Positions 17,301-27,365 of a stretch of DNA of 50,962 bases are shown one piece after another. This stretch comes from Ferruginibacter sp. (GTDB taxonomy: Bacteria > Bacteroidota > Bacteroidia > Chitinophagales > Chitinophagaceae): assembly GCA_014377385.1 (NCBI GenBank), contig JACMPR010000378.1:1-50962 (forward strand), read 5' to 3'. The stretch's first letter is position 1, and each line of letters opens with the position of its first letter. The notes below the pieces were generated by a model. The model did not search any database, was not told the DNA's origin, and was given only the letters and a program-made list of their open reading frames with translations. The position numbers and the translations under genes are program-made.

Positions 17301-20300
17301 TTAGCTAAACAGGTATTCCACATCTGATTTGCTCAGAGCCTTTACAAAACTGCTGTCATCGGCAATCAGTTCTTTTGCCAATGTTTTTTTACGTTCCTGC
17401 AGCTGAAGAATCTTGTCTTCAATGGTATCAATACAGATCATGCGGTAAGCGAAAATATTTTTGGTTTGCCCGATACGGTGCGTTCGGTCGATGGCCTGTT
17501 GTTCCACAGCCGGGTTCCACCATGGATCAACTATATATACATAATCTGCTGCGGTAAGGTTTAAACCTACTCCACCTGCTTTAAGAGAGATCAAAAATAC
17601 CCTGCAATCATCATTGTTCTGGAAATTCTGAATTGCTTTTTCACGATCTATCGGTGAAGTGCTTCCGTCAAAATATTCGAACTGGATATTTTGTTCGGTG
17701 AGCTTTGCTTTAATAAGTGCCAGCATTCCCAGAAATTGTGAGAAGATCAGGGCTTTGTGTTCACCGATGTTCTCTTCAATTTCTCTCGACAGTTCATCTA
17801 GTTTTATTGAATGATTGGGATATTTTTCTTCTTCATTTAATATGTAAGGACTGTCGCATATCTGCCGCAGTTTCATTAATCCCTGTAAAATAGTCAGTTG
17901 CGATTTATCAATTCCCTGCTGGTCAATTGTTCCCAATATCTTGTCGCGGTAGCTGTTCCTGTATGCATCATAAATCTTGCGCTGTTCTTTTTCCATTTCA
18001 CAAAACAGGATGGTTTCTGTTTTCTCCGGAAGGTCTTTTGCTACCTGCTCCTTTGTACGACGTAAAATAAAAGGATATAATAATTTGCGGAGGTGGTCCT
18101 TTTGTTCCTGCTCCCCGAATTTATCTATGGGCGTTGCAAATTCGTTTCTAAAGAATTCCATGCTGCCGAGTAACCCGGGATTTAGAAAGTTCATCTGCGC
18201 AAAAATATCAAATGTGTTGTTTTGAAGAGGTGTACCGCTCATGCATACCCGATTTTTTGCAGTAAGCAAGGAAGCCGCCTTGGTAACTTTTGATGCAGGG
18301 TTTTTAATGGCCTGGCTCTCGTCCAATACAACGTAATCAAACAGTATCTTCAGTAACATGTGAATGTCACTGCGGAGTGTACCATACGTTGTAATAATGA
18401 TATTGTGCTTTTGTAACTCTTCGGGATCCCTTGTGCGGTTATTGCCATGATGTATATGGTAAGTAAGTTCGGGCGTAAACTTCTTTACCTCATTCTGCCA
18501 GTTGTAAATAAGGGTTGTGGGACAAACAACAATTGCTTTCAGGCCTCCGTATGTTGTTTTGTAATAATCCAGCATTGTTAATGCCTGAACGGTTTTACCC
18601 AAACCCTTGACGTCTGCCAGGATACCGCCCCAGCCAACATCATTGAGATAACTAAGCCATTGGTAACCTGCAACCTGGTAAGGTCTCAAAATGGGCTGTA
18701 ACGAAACAGGCGCCGGGATCTCCGGGATATTTTTAAATTCCCGCAGTCTTTCAAATTTCTCATCAAGTGCAAAACTCAGTTCTGTTTCATCGCGGTTTTC
18801 ATACAATTCATCAATTACACTCATGTGATATTTCGACAAACGCAAGCGGTCACTTTTCCCGTCACCTACTTTAAAAAGCAGTGCATATCGCTTCAGCCAT
18901 TCGTCGGGTAAAATCCCCAATGTGCCATCGCCAAGCTGAACAAATGACTGTTTACCGGCGAGCGCTTTCTTTATATCAGCAATGCCTACCCGCTGTTCTC
19001 CAAATTCAATTTCTACTTTGGCATCAAACCAATCAAGACCGCTGCTTACATGAATGTGTGTATTTGGCCTCGCTGTGTTAAACCTGAAATTCCTTAGTGC
19101 TTCAAAACCATACACGGGCACTTTCATTTCCTTCATGGCATCCACAAAAAGGAAGAACCAGTTATTACGCAAAACATCAGCCCCTCTTAAAACAAGGCCG
19201 TTGGTCTCACCCTGTCGCACAAACATGGAGTGCAGGCTTTCAAGTTTTGTTATAAATGTATTTTCTGCATCTTTATTGCGGTGAATAATGAGTATTTTAT
19301 CTCCGTCGGGTATCGTAATCGTTAATTGGTCGGATGATTTGGTATCAAATCCATTGTAAGAAAAAATTGGCTGAAATACAAGATAGTCGCCTTTTTCAAG
19401 CAGTTGCAATTTTACTTCGGGTACACCGTTTTTAATCTCTTTCACAAGGCTTTTATCAAACTCCACATGGTATTCCTTTGTTAATGGCAGGATCAGCTTT
19501 TGCATCTTTTCGGCCCAGTTAGACTTGCTGAGTTTGACATTTCCTTGCTTGACAAATTTTTCTGCCTGCAATACATCTTCAGGCTTTTGCCACAGGTACA
19601 AAACTTTTTCATATAAAAAAACCAGGCTACTGGCACATTCATTTTTACTGAACGGCACAATTTCGCCATTTAATTTTAATGAACAGGCAATCTCAAAATG
19701 ATCATTTACTGCGAGTACTTTAAATATAGGTGCGATGAGCTGGTCACTCAGTTCTATCCCAACCAGATTAACAGTTTTAAAAGGCTTGCTTTCGGGTAAA
19801 TAGTAAACGAAATTATTTTGTGCCTGCTCTTCAAATACTTTCTTGAGCTTAGGTTGAAGGTATTCTGTAATAAGTGATTTTGTTTCCTCCGGAAGATCAT
19901 CCCCATCTGTGTGAATGATGTTTTCCCAAATACCACTAAATGGGGAATTGCGGTTGAGGTATTTGTTTATTTCAGAATCCTGCAACTTTCTAACTTGTTG
20001 AAACAATAGCTTATCATCTTCGCTAAAGAGATCTGTATTTACAAACTTGGTAAGATCGAGGGCTTCTGTTTTATTGATATATTTTTTTAATGTTTCGTCG
20101 GCATCGCCCTGGATCGCTTCAATGGTAAAACCCGGGTATGTTTTCGCATTAAAATTGAAAACCACACCCAGTCTTTTAAGTGCAGGTTCTTCTACTATTA
20201 TTTCTTCAGAAGTCTGCGCTGTTGCGGTTACTGAGAATGCTGGCCTTAACGTTGTTTCTGAAGAAGAGGATGAACCGGCGGCCACTCTCTTAATACTTGC

Positions 20301-21071
20301 ATCCAGCAGTTTTAAAAATGGCTTACCGTCTTTATAAGTGAATTCAAATTTTCCAGTTATATCGTCCTTAAGGCTGTACCCATATATCTGCAGCAATTTA
20401 TTTTTTTCCTTATCCCAGTTGCGGATCGTCTCAAAATAGTTTGGACCAAAAGCATTCAATAACTGGAGAAACAGCAATACTTTATGCTCGCAAAGCGGGT
20501 GCATTGATTCACTGCACAGACAAGACGTATCAAAATTACGTTCTTCATTTTTTTGAATAACAAGCGGAAATGTTTGACCATTGTAAACTAGTTCCGCTTC
20601 CACCCGTTCATCTTCTGCTTTTAAAATAGTTGCTTTCACCGTCCGATGCATGTTATCTGCTTCGTCATAAGTGGCTGGGGAGGAAAGCATCTTGATCGTT
20701 TTGAGATCGATGTGCTTCATTTTAGCAACGGTATGGTATTGATTGTACTGGATATTAGTGCCTCCCAGCATGTTCTTATCAACCATATCCTGCAACCGGA
20801 AAAGTGCGGCAGCCTGATGCCGGCAAATATCCCCAAGGTTATATGGGCACCCGCAGCGGAGCGTCATTAACTTGGCATCGGCATATTTCTGGATATACAC
20901 TTTATAAAAAGTACTATAGCTATCGTCCTTTACGCGAAATACAATTCCGCCCATCAGTTCGTCGTGTTCCACCAATTCTACAAATCCCATTGCATGGATT
21001 TTCTTTCCACGCCGGATCACTTCATCGGTACCATTATTATAGATATGCTTTATTATGTGTGGTAATGCCAA
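17301..21071 (-). CDS. SNF2-family helicase with two N-terminal SWIM-type zinc fingers
   Basis: This 1,256-residue protein is an HepA/SNF2 superfamily 2 DNA translocase. The N-terminus has a SWIM finger (CGC then CRHQ, about residues 73-85). A second similar CxC...CEH set is near residues 180-200 (CLCSESMHPLCEHK). A long middle region has no named domain. The ATPase core starts near residue 790: Walker A GLGKT near 820, DESQ box near 915, and the C-terminal motif WNPAVEQQAIDRTHRIGQ near 1190. Motif I reads ILADVKGLGKT rather than the usual ILADEMGLGKT. It probably remodels nucleoprotein during repair or transcription. It stands alone between intergenic regions. Confidence 0.93.
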   Translation of the reverse strand: MALPHIIKHIYNNGTDEVIRRGKKIHAMGFVELVEHDELMGGIVFRVKDDSYSTFYKVYIQKYADAKLMTLRCGCPYNLGDICRHQAAALFRLQDMVDKNMLGGTNIQYNQYHTVAKMKHIDLKTIKMLSSPATYDEADNMHRTVKATILKAEDERVEAELVYNGQTFPLVIQKNEERNFDTSCLCSESMHPLCEHKVLLFLQLLNAFGPNYFETIRNWDKEKNKLLQIYGYSLKDDITGKFEFTYKDGKPFLKLLDASIKRVAAGSSSSSETTLRPAFSVTATAQTSEEIIVEEPALKRLGVVFNFNAKTYPGFTIEAIQGDADETLKKYINKTEALDLTKFVNTDLFSEDDKLLFQQVRKLQDSEINKYLNRNSPFSGIWENIIHTDGDDLPEETKSLITEYLQPKLKKVFEEQAQNNFVYYLPESKPFKTVNLVGIELSDQLIAPIFKVLAVNDHFEIACSLKLNGEIVPFSKNECASSLVFLYEKVLYLWQKPEDVLQAEKFVKQGNVKLSKSNWAEKMQKLILPLTKEYHVEFDKSLVKEIKNGVPEVKLQLLEKGDYLVFQPIFSYNGFDTKSSDQLTITIPDGDKILIIHRNKDAENTFITKLESLHSMFVRQGETNGLVLRGADVLRNNWFFLFVDAMKEMKVPVYGFEALRNFRFNTARPNTHIHVSSGLDWFDAKVEIEFGEQRVGIADIKKALAGKQSFVQLGDGTLGILPDEWLKRYALLFKVGDGKSDRLRLSKYHMSVIDELYENRDETELSFALDEKFERLREFKNIPEIPAPVSLQPILRPYQVAGYQWLSYLNDVGWGGILADVKGLGKTVQALTMLDYYKTTYGGLKAIVVCPTTLIYNWQNEVKKFTPELTYHIHHGNNRTRDPEELQKHNIIITTYGTLRSDIHMLLKILFDYVVLDESQAIKNPASKVTKAASLLTAKNRVCMSGTPLQNNTFDIFAQMNFLNPGLLGSMEFFRNEFATPIDKFGEQEQKDHLRKLLYPFILRRTKEQVAKDLPEKTETILFCEMEKEQRKIYDAYRNSYRDKILGTIDQQGIDKSQLTILQGLMKLRQICDSPYILNEEEKYPNHSIKLDELSREIEENIGEHKALIFSQFLGMLALIKAKLTEQNIQFEYFDGSTSPIDREKAIQNFQNNDDCRVFLISLKAGGVGLNLTAADYVYIVDPWWNPAVEQQAIDRTHRIGQTKNIFAYRMICIDTIEDKILQLQERKKTLAKELIADDSSFVKALSKSDVEYLFS

Positions 21072-21362
21072 ACTTAAGGTCCTTTTTTAATTAATAATGA
21101 TTATTAATTGCATCTAAGCTTTGCTGTGGGTAAATGTCCGTTCAGAAAAGATCAATTTGCAAAATTAATGGAAAATAACTGAGGAGAGGAAACGTTTGTG
21201 AGGTTATTAATGAAAATTACCAACTCATGATCAGATTTAAATACGCCGATCTTTAAAAGAAATGTAAAAAACCTGCGATTCACTCCATTTTTGTACCAGG
21301 ACTAAAAGCAAGATTTTATGTAAAGGTTTAAGAACGCAAACAGTTTTGGCAATATACCGGTA

Positions 21363-22106
21363 CTAAATAATGCCGGGCTTTTTAATCAGTTTGCCATCGG
21401 TGTAAAAAGGCAACACATTCGATGTATTGGGTGTAAGGCAAAACATAATGTCCTTCTCCAATCCAAAAGACGACAATCTTTTATAATGAGAGGCTTCCTT
21501 TTCTTTCATAAATTCAAACAGGTCGGATGATGCATTTGTGAACATTGTTTCAGCTATTTGGGAGGCGTCACAATTTATAGTAAACTGTTCTTTCACTTTC
21601 TTAATAACAGCTCCTGCAAATAAACTGTCTTCAATATTCACCCTGTCTTTCCAGGCGGCGCAGGCAAGTACCACCGGTTTGTTCTTTTTTATTAAATAAT
21701 CGCATACCGTATCGAGGTTGCAGAATGATCCAATGATGATTTCTTTGGCACCCCTATCAAGTGCCATGTGCAATAATTTGGTTCCGTTTGTGGTAGTGAG
21801 TACCAATGTTTTTCCTGCTACAAATGATTCCGGGTATTCAAATGGCGAATTGCCATACTGCAATCCTTCGGCGATCTGGCCATCCCGTTCACCTGCGGTG
21901 ATGGCAGCAATCTGTTTTCCGATCCGGATACATTCAGCCACGCTATCAACCGGTATAATTGATTTTGCACCGTTCTTTAACGCGGTGGTAATAGTAGACG
22001 TTGCCCGCAGGATATCGATGATTACCACGATACTGTCGCTGACGTCGTATAAATGCAACAACGCCGGTGAAAGGCAGGTATATAGTTGGGGTTTCTTCTT
22101 ATCCAT
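21363..22106 (-). CDS. comB: 2-phosphosulfolactate phosphatase family protein
   Basis: This 247-residue protein matches the ComB family, with VVIIDILRATSTITTAL near the N-terminus and LTTTNGTKLLHMA in the centre. ComB removes phosphate from 2-phosphosulfolactate on the way to sulfolactate and, in methanogens, coenzyme M. Bacteroidota do not make coenzyme M, so the true substrate here may differ. The start overlaps the SRPBCC gene by 8 bases, so it is translationally coupled as the last gene of the gcvT operon. Confidence 0.85.
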   Translation of the reverse strand: MDKKKPQLYTCLSPALLHLYDVSDSIVVIIDILRATSTITTALKNGAKSIIPVDSVAECIRIGKQIAAITAGERDGQIAEGLQYGNSPFEYPESFVAGKTLVLTTTNGTKLLHMALDRGAKEIIIGSFCNLDTVCDYLIKKNKPVVLACAAWKDRVNIEDSLFAGAVIKKVKEQFTINCDASQIAETMFTNASSDLFEFMKEKEASHYKRLSSFGLEKDIMFCLTPNTSNVLPFYTDGKLIKKPGII

Positions 22107-22584
22107 TTTTATCCGTTAAAATAGTTTTCCATTTGTCTGTTTCTGCGTAGTCCCTGATTATTTTACAACGCTCCAATAAAAGTGTTGTGATGTAACGTTT
22201 TAAAAACAGGCGTGTAACGATCGTACCCAATAATCCGAATGGCGATTCAAGGATGACCCTATCTTTCATTTCTGTTTTGCCTTTTACTAATTTAAAAAAA
22301 TGATCGTGTTCAAATTTTTTAAAATCGCCGTTTTGCATTTCATCTCTAAAATAAAATGGCGGATCAAAGGCCGTTATTTTTGAAGTAAATCTTCTTTGTT
22401 TAAATAAATGGAAGGCCTGCCATGTAACTGTTTCACCTAATCCAATTAATCCTCCTGTTACACCTTCTACTGCCTTTTCATTTGTTCTGCCTGTAGATAT
22501 GATGTGCAACTCAATACTCCTGCTAAGATCGAAAACGCGTTGCAGCGGGGCGTCCACCAGGCTTGTTAAAGAAATTACTGCCAT
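22099..22584 (-). CDS. SRPBCC-fold (START-like) ligand-binding protein
   Basis: This 161-residue protein has the SRPBCC/START-like pattern: an N-terminal strand with SLVDAPLQRVFDLSRS, a central TWQAFHLFKQRRFTSKI and a C-terminal helix beginning LFLKRYITTLL. Members bind hydrophobic ligands or act as cyclases. The ligand is not evident. It starts 10 bases after gcvT and overlaps comB by 8 bases, so the three genes form one tight operon. Confidence 0.85.
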   Translation of the reverse strand: MAVISLTSLVDAPLQRVFDLSRSIELHIISTGRTNEKAVEGVTGGLIGLGETVTWQAFHLFKQRRFTSKITAFDPPFYFRDEMQNGDFKKFEHDHFFKLVKGKTEMKDRVILESPFGLLGTIVTRLFLKRYITTLLLERCKIIRDYAETDKWKTILTDKNG

Positions 22585-22594
22585 AAGACTTCGA

Positions 22595-23680
22595 TTATGC
22601 GAAAGGGATTTTTACTACCTGGGCTTTCAAAAGCGTGGTCCGCACCTTAATAAATATTTCATTTCCGATACCTGCATATTTCGAATCTACATATCCCAAA
22701 CCGATCGCTTTCCCGAGTGAAGGGGATTGTGTTCCGGAAGTAACCCTGCCAATTACTCCACCATCAAAATCCTTTATCTCGTAGTCATGCCGGGCTATTC
22801 CTTTTTCAATCATTTCAAAACCAACAAGTTTTTGCCTGGGGCCGGTTGCTTTTTGCTTTTCAAAAATATTACGGGAGATAAAATCTTTGCTGAATTTTGT
22901 GATCCAGCCAAGACCAGCTTCCATTGGAGAAGTAGTGTCGTCAATGTCATTGCCATACAAACAGTATCCCATTTCCAAACGCAGTGTATCCCTTGCACCC
23001 AGTCCTATGGGCTTTATGCCCTGTGCAGCACCTGCAGCAAATATTGCGTCCCATATTTTGTTTCCTGCATCCTCCTTATCTTCAAAGTAGATCTCAACTC
23101 CCCCGGCGCCTGTGTACCCTGTCGCGCTAATGAGTACATTATTTACGCCTGCAAATTTTCCTTTCTCAAAAGTGTAATACTTTAAATTCAGTATATCTAT
23201 CTCCGTTAGTTTCTGCAGGATCTTTGTAGCGTTAGGCCCCTGAATAGCAAGCAGGCAGGTTTTATCAGAGATATTTTCCATGTCTGCATTATTGATGTTT
23301 TGATTGCTGATCCATTTCCAGTCTTTATCAATATTACCGGCATTTACTACCAGCATGTAAATGTTGTTTTCTTCCAGGCAATAAACCAGCAGGTCATCAA
23401 CAATACCGCCCTCATTGTTTGGTAAACAACTATACTGCGCTTTTCCTGCGGTAAGTTTTGAGGCGTCGTTGGTTGTAACGCGTTGTATAAGCTCAAGGGC
23501 ATGGGGGCCTTTTACCATGAATTCTCCCATATGACTGACATCAAAAACGCCGGCATTGTTTCTTACGGCAGCGTGCTCGTCGTTGATGCCGGTATAAGAA
23601 ATGGGCATATTAAACCCTGCGAATTCCGCCATTTTTGCTCCGAGTGCCTGGTGTTTTTCTGTAAAAGGAGTACTTTTCAT
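22595..23680 (-). CDS. gcvT: Glycine cleavage system T protein (aminomethyltransferase)
   Basis: This 361-residue protein is GcvT. Recognisable motifs are FDVSHMGEF near the N-terminus, [27 protein letters not shown], and [19 protein letters not shown] with the catalytic Asp region. It transfers the aminomethyl group carried by the H protein to tetrahydrofolate. The ATG at 23680 is preferred. A TTG seven codons upstream is in frame but adds a non-conserved tail. TACATTTG at 23699-23706 (minus) is a candidate -7 box. First gene of the operon with the SRPBCC and comB genes. Confidence 0.95.
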   Translation of the reverse strand: MKSTPFTEKHQALGAKMAEFAGFNMPISYTGINDEHAAVRNNAGVFDVSHMGEFMVKGPHALELIQRVTTNDASKLTAGKAQYSCLPNNEGGIVDDLLVYCLEENNIYMLVVNAGNIDKDWKWISNQNINNADMENISDKTCLLAIQGPNATKILQKLTEIDILNLKYYTFEKGKFAGVNNVLISATGYTGAGGVEIYFEDKEDAGNKIWDAIFAAGAAQGIKPIGLGARDTLRLEMGYCLYGNDIDDTTSPMEAGLGWITKFSKDFISRNIFEKQKATGPRQKLVGFEMIEKGIARHDYEIKDFDGGVIGRVTSGTQSPSLGKAIGLGYVDSKYAGIGNEIFIKVRTTLLKAQVVKIPFA

Positions 23681-23799
23681 TTTTAAAAATTTAGTCCGCA
23701 AATGTAAATTAAAATCGCCGCAGAAATATATTATTATGGGCAGACCTAAGGAAGCTGTATATAAAAAAATTTATGAAATCACCTCGAAAAGGTTATAAC

Positions 23800-24536
23800 T
23801 TAAAATGCTCTTCTCATCGTAAGTTTCAATGGAAAGTAACGGTTCTAAACTCATTCATACTCCAGTGCCGTTTTATTTTTTCCAGGAGCATTTTCACAGG
23901 ATTATAGTTATTTTTTGAAACAAACTTTTGAACCGCACTACAGCTGTTAAGGTAACCCGCCAGCATTGTTTTATTCAAATCTGCTTTTATAAAAAAATCC
24001 GGTGACACGATTTGCAGGAATGGAAAAGATATGCTGGTGTAGCCGTCGTCAACATTACGGCGTTCTTCGTTTCGGTAAAACTGCAAGGTTTAAAAGTAAA
24101 AATGACCGGTTAATTCATCTGTTACAGCATCGATCTTTAAAAGATTATATGTAAAGGCCGCAATTAAAGCGCTTCTTTTTGATATTTGCCTCATTTCGTC
24201 ATAAAGTTTTTCAAGATTGAACCAGTCCGGTGCTTGTGAAATAGTAACCAGATCGGCAGACTTATTATCCAGGAAGGTTTGCTTTGCAGGTTCTGCGGCG
24301 TAAATGATATTGGTAAGCTCCAATGCATTGTCTAGCTGTTCACTACCGATAGCTGTTGCATATACTTTTTTAAAAATAGGGAGAAAGTGCAATTGCCATT
24401 TGTCCATTACCGGTACCACAGTCCCAGGCAGCTCATTTTATTTAACTGGCGCATTTATAAGTTTAAATAATTCGGGCGGATAATGTGGTCTGTACCTTTC
24501 GTAAGCTCTTGCAAGGGCAGAAAAATTATCTTTCAT
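23800..24536 (-). pseudogene. Decayed class I SAM-dependent methyltransferase
   Basis: Starting at ATG 24536 the reading reads MKDNFSALARAYERYRPHYP, typical of the Methyltransf_11 family. It meets a stop at 24438-24440. The SAM-binding motif AWDCGTGNGQMAIAL continues in another frame just after. A second shift at a T/A homopolymer returns to the first frame for KKVYATAIGSEQLDNA. A further in-frame TAA is at 24090-24092, after which homology continues (LQFYRNEERRNVDDGYTS). A last shift near 23830 is needed to reach the probable stop at 23800-23802. At least five lesions disrupt one gene of about 245 codons. The long residual frames (24090-24419 and 23826-24086) are fragments of it, not separate genes. 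Confidence 0.85.
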
Positions 24537-24611
24537 GGTTAAAATTAATAAATGATGTGGTGCTGTTTTGAAATCATTTTTGTAACGGTACTCCTTTTAA
24601 GGGCAAAAAGA

Positions 24612-24633
24612 ATCCCGCCTATAAGGGCGGGAT
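24612..24633. terminator. Hairpin terminator after the PspC gene
   Basis: ATCCCGCC (24612-24619) pairs perfectly with GGCGGGAT (24626-24633) across a six-base loop. The minus-strand continuation is TCTTTTT, a good T-run. It ends the minus-strand padR-PspC transcript. Confidence 0.8.
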
Positions 24634-24674
24634 CTTTGGCTTCAATTTACTTCAACTCAACTATTGAAACGCGT

Positions 24675-26882
24675 TTAATTCAATATCAGTAGCGGATTGT
24701 AGCCCGGCAGGCTGTAAGAAATGGGCTGATCAGACAGATCATTAGAAACCTTACCACCTGTTTTTACTTCCTGTGTCGTTGATGGAATCTTTTCTTTCAG
24801 AGAAGAGTCGTTTTTTTGCAGCTGCAGACGCGCTGGCTTTTGATCTTTTGTAGAATCACGTGGCATAACTTGCTTGCTGTTATATCGATAATTATCGTCG
24901 TTTCTATTACCCCCATTACTGTCTGTTCTTTTTGAGTCTATGTTTTCTTCGTCGTTGTCATTAACTGCGTGCTTCCATTCATCAGCAGGTTTTCCCTTTA
25001 GGTCATACAATCCATCTGCTTTCATTATGTAATCCACGTTATGATCCCAGCCACTTTCCACGTCTTCAAAATCTATATTCCAGTCGTTGTCATTCCAGGG
25101 ACCAAAACTAACATTGCCACCACCCCATCCGACATTTCTATCTACCCGTATTTGTTTTCCAACTGGTACAAAAATGGTTAGTACTACGCGTTGGTTGCGA
25201 AACTTATCCTTTCTTGTGATCGGAAGTCCTTTATCAATAACAAGTAATGAATCTTTTTGAAACGCATTAAATGTAATCAAACCAGCAAGCGTATCTGCAT
25301 AACGCCTTGTGCGCCCGTTTGCCATTTTAAGCATTGTAACCCTGAAACTGTCGTTGGGCGATTTTACAATGTGGATTGAAATATTCTGCACCATCAACGT
25401 GTCTTCGTCGAGGCGGCCGAAGGGCTCCATTTTAAACCAGCGGTTCCTGTAAAACTTTTGCTCCGGAGATACAGAAGTAATTTCAAGTTTATTTATTGAA
25501 GGATTGGCCAACATGATCTCCTCTGCATTTAATGAATTCCCTGAACGAAAATCCCTGCTAACGGATACGATTAAAGCAATAAAACAAAACAATCCAATGA
25601 GCCAAAGTGCTGTAAAAGAAAGGCGCATGGTTTTCCTGTTGCTTTTGATCTTAGCAAGCTTGCGCACGATCCAGGTAATGATGCCGATGATGGGGGTTGC
25701 AATAAAGAATATCAGGGTGCCCCAGGCGAACATATTCTGCCAGCCATCTGATAAAACAAAGGCCTTCATGGGAAACAATCCAATGGCTGCAATACCCAAA
25801 CCAAATAATGCCATTACAAACGCGAAACCCAAACATCCAAGGATAAAGTAAGCAAATACTTTAAACAGTAAAACAATGATATCGCCCAACGAACGACCGC
25901 CTCTCCTGGCTACACCTCCTACTTCCGAAGTAAAATTTTTGCCTTTATCCTGTGCAAAAGCTTTGGCTTCATTGGTGAATTTTTCTGCACGTTGCTGCAC
26001 GCCTTTCATTTCTTCCATCACCGAATTCTTAATGGAATTCATGTCTACTTTTTCACCTTTCATCTCCAGTTTTTCTGTTGTTGAAAATGCCTCCGGTATC
26101 ACCAGCCATAAAATGATGTACACGATTAGTGCGCCCGGGCTGAATCCAACTCTTAAAAAATCAGGAAAATCACCATCACCCCAGCGACCCCACCTTGAGA
26201 TAAAACTTAAGAAAGGAAGTAAGAACAATACACGCGGTATCCAGGTATTTATTCCAAAATAATTAGCGATACCACTGCAAACACCAGCAATTATTTTATT
26301 ATCGCTGTCGCGGTATAATTTTTTCTTTACACTTCCGATAACAGTAGATGCGGTACTTGGCACGGCTACCCACAGCACCAGGTAAGTGATAAGTCCGAAA
26401 CCGAATGAAATACCCAACACAACAAAAATGATTCGCACCACCACTACATCTATCCCAAAATAATTGGCTAATCCGCTACATACGCCGCCAATCACCTTGT
26501 CATTCTCATTTCTGAATAAGCGCCTGTTGGTTCCGGTTGAACCAAATGCCGGAGTAGAAGATGCGCTGAAAGCACCTGCTGCTGCTTTTGCCTTTTCCGC
26601 GGCGCCAGGCATGCTTTCCTCTGTTTCAAAATCTTCGGGGCGGCCCATACTGCGGATAATCGCATCTACGTCATCCTCTGTAATGCAGGTCGATCCGTTC
26701 TTTAAGCGTTCCTGGAAAAGTTCACCAATCCTGCTTTCTATATCATTGATAATTTCTTCTTTGCCTTCTTCATTTGCGAAATAACGGGTAAGGCTTTCTG
26801 TGTAACTTTTAAGTATTTCAAAAGCAGTAACTTCTATGGGCACTACACGCCCGTGAAAGTTGATATTTATTACTTGTTTCAT
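24675..26882 (-). CDS. Membrane protein with two PspC domains
   Basis: This 735-residue protein begins with a cytoplasmic region of about 100 residues containing KEEIINDIESRIGELFQERL. Two PspC domains follow: residues about 118-175 (VIGGVCSGLANYFGI) and about 187-270 (IIAGVCSGIANYFGI). Several more membrane helices lie between residues 340 and 460. The remainder is a large extracytoplasmic region with an Asn/Asp-rich C-terminal part. PspC domains take part in envelope-stress sensing. In Bacteroidota this architecture commonly follows a PadR regulator, as it does here. Its gene starts 129 bases after padR. Confidence 0.92.
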   Translation of the reverse strand: MKQVININFHGRVVPIEVTAFEILKSYTESLTRYFANEEGKEEIINDIESRIGELFQERLKNGSTCITEDDVDAIIRSMGRPEDFETEESMPGAAEKAKAAAGAFSASSTPAFGSTGTNRRLFRNENDKVIGGVCSGLANYFGIDVVVVRIIFVVLGISFGFGLITYLVLWVAVPSTASTVIGSVKKKLYRDSDNKIIAGVCSGIANYFGINTWIPRVLFLLPFLSFISRWGRWGDGDFPDFLRVGFSPGALIVYIILWLVIPEAFSTTEKLEMKGEKVDMNSIKNSVMEEMKGVQQRAEKFTNEAKAFAQDKGKNFTSEVGGVARRGGRSLGDIIVLLFKVFAYFILGCLGFAFVMALFGLGIAAIGLFPMKAFVLSDGWQNMFAWGTLIFFIATPIIGIITWIVRKLAKIKSNRKTMRLSFTALWLIGLFCFIALIVSVSRDFRSGNSLNAEEIMLANPSINKLEITSVSPEQKFYRNRWFKMEPFGRLDEDTLMVQNISIHIVKSPNDSFRVTMLKMANGRTRRYADTLAGLITFNAFQKDSLLVIDKGLPITRKDKFRNQRVVLTIFVPVGKQIRVDRNVGWGGGNVSFGPWNDNDWNIDFEDVESGWDHNVDYIMKADGLYDLKGKPADEWKHAVNDNDEENIDSKRTDSNGGNRNDDNYRYNSKQVMPRDSTKDQKPARLQLQKNDSSLKEKIPSTTQEVKTGGKVSNDLSDQPISYSLPGYNPLLILN

Positions 26883-26976
26883 GACGAAATAATTAGTTTT
26901 TTTGTCATGCTTCGATCCGGTGGACCTTAATCATGACTTGAAATTTTGTTTTTCTAGTTGAGTGTTGTCAAAAAAA

Positions 26977-26990
26977 CATGGCTATACTTT
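26977..26990 (-). repeat. 14-base leader motif, copy 3 (upstream of PspC gene)
   Basis: AAAGTATAGCCATG on the minus strand, identical to copy 2 upstream of padR. It lies 95 bases before the PspC gene start. It is flanked by TTGTCAA and TTGACAA arms. It could be a PadR operator or a translation-control element. Confidence 0.5.
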
Positions 26991-27010
26991 TATTGACAAT
27001 GAAGATTTAT

Positions 27011-27346
27011 TTATCTGGTTTCTTTTGCTGTTAATGCCTGCACCGCGTTGGCGAGTTCATTCCAGGTAGATTCCAGTTCCTTATAAAATTCTGCGCCTTT
27101 ATCCGTGAGGCAGAAATATTTGCGGGGAGGACCACTGTTGCTCTCTACCCAGCGGTATGTTAAAAATTCTGCATTTTTAAGCCTCGTGAGCAAAGGATAG
27201 AGCGTTCCTTCAAAAATATTAAGGTTGGCTGCTTTCATCTTATCAATGATATCTGATGGATAAGCCTCGCCTTGTTTTATTACAGAAAGGATGCAGAACT
27301 CTAACACTCCTTTGCGCATCTGGCTTGCTGTGTTGTCGATATTCAT
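27011..27346 (-). CDS. PadR family transcriptional regulator
   Basis: This 111-residue protein is a PadR-type winged-helix regulator. The sequence QMRKGVLEFCILSVIKQGEA leads into the recognition region (FEGTLYPLLTRLKNAEFL) and the wing (SNSGPPRKYFCLTDKGAEF). The C-terminal helix for dimerisation is short, as in the PadR-s2 subfamily. It sits directly upstream of the double-PspC gene on the same strand and most likely regulates itself and that gene. A promoter lies at 27437-27466 and two copies of a repeated motif lie in the leader. Confidence 0.93.
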   Translation of the reverse strand: MNIDNTASQMRKGVLEFCILSVIKQGEAYPSDIIDKMKAANLNIFEGTLYPLLTRLKNAEFLTYRWVESNSGPPRKYFCLTDKGAEFYKELESTWNELANAVQALTAKETR

Positions 27347-27357
27347 GGCTTTACTTT
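27344..27357 (-). repeat. 14-base leader motif, copy 1 (padR start codon)
   Basis: AAAGTAAAGCCATG on the minus strand. It differs at one base from copies 2 and 3 and ends in the padR ATG. Confidence 0.5.
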
Positions 27358-27365
27358 TTAAAATT

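Noticed and set aside
23826-24419. Two neighbouring small hypothetical genes on the minus strand
   Set aside because: They are in the same frame, separated only by an in-frame TAA, and both continue one methyltransferase homology. They are pseudogene fragments.
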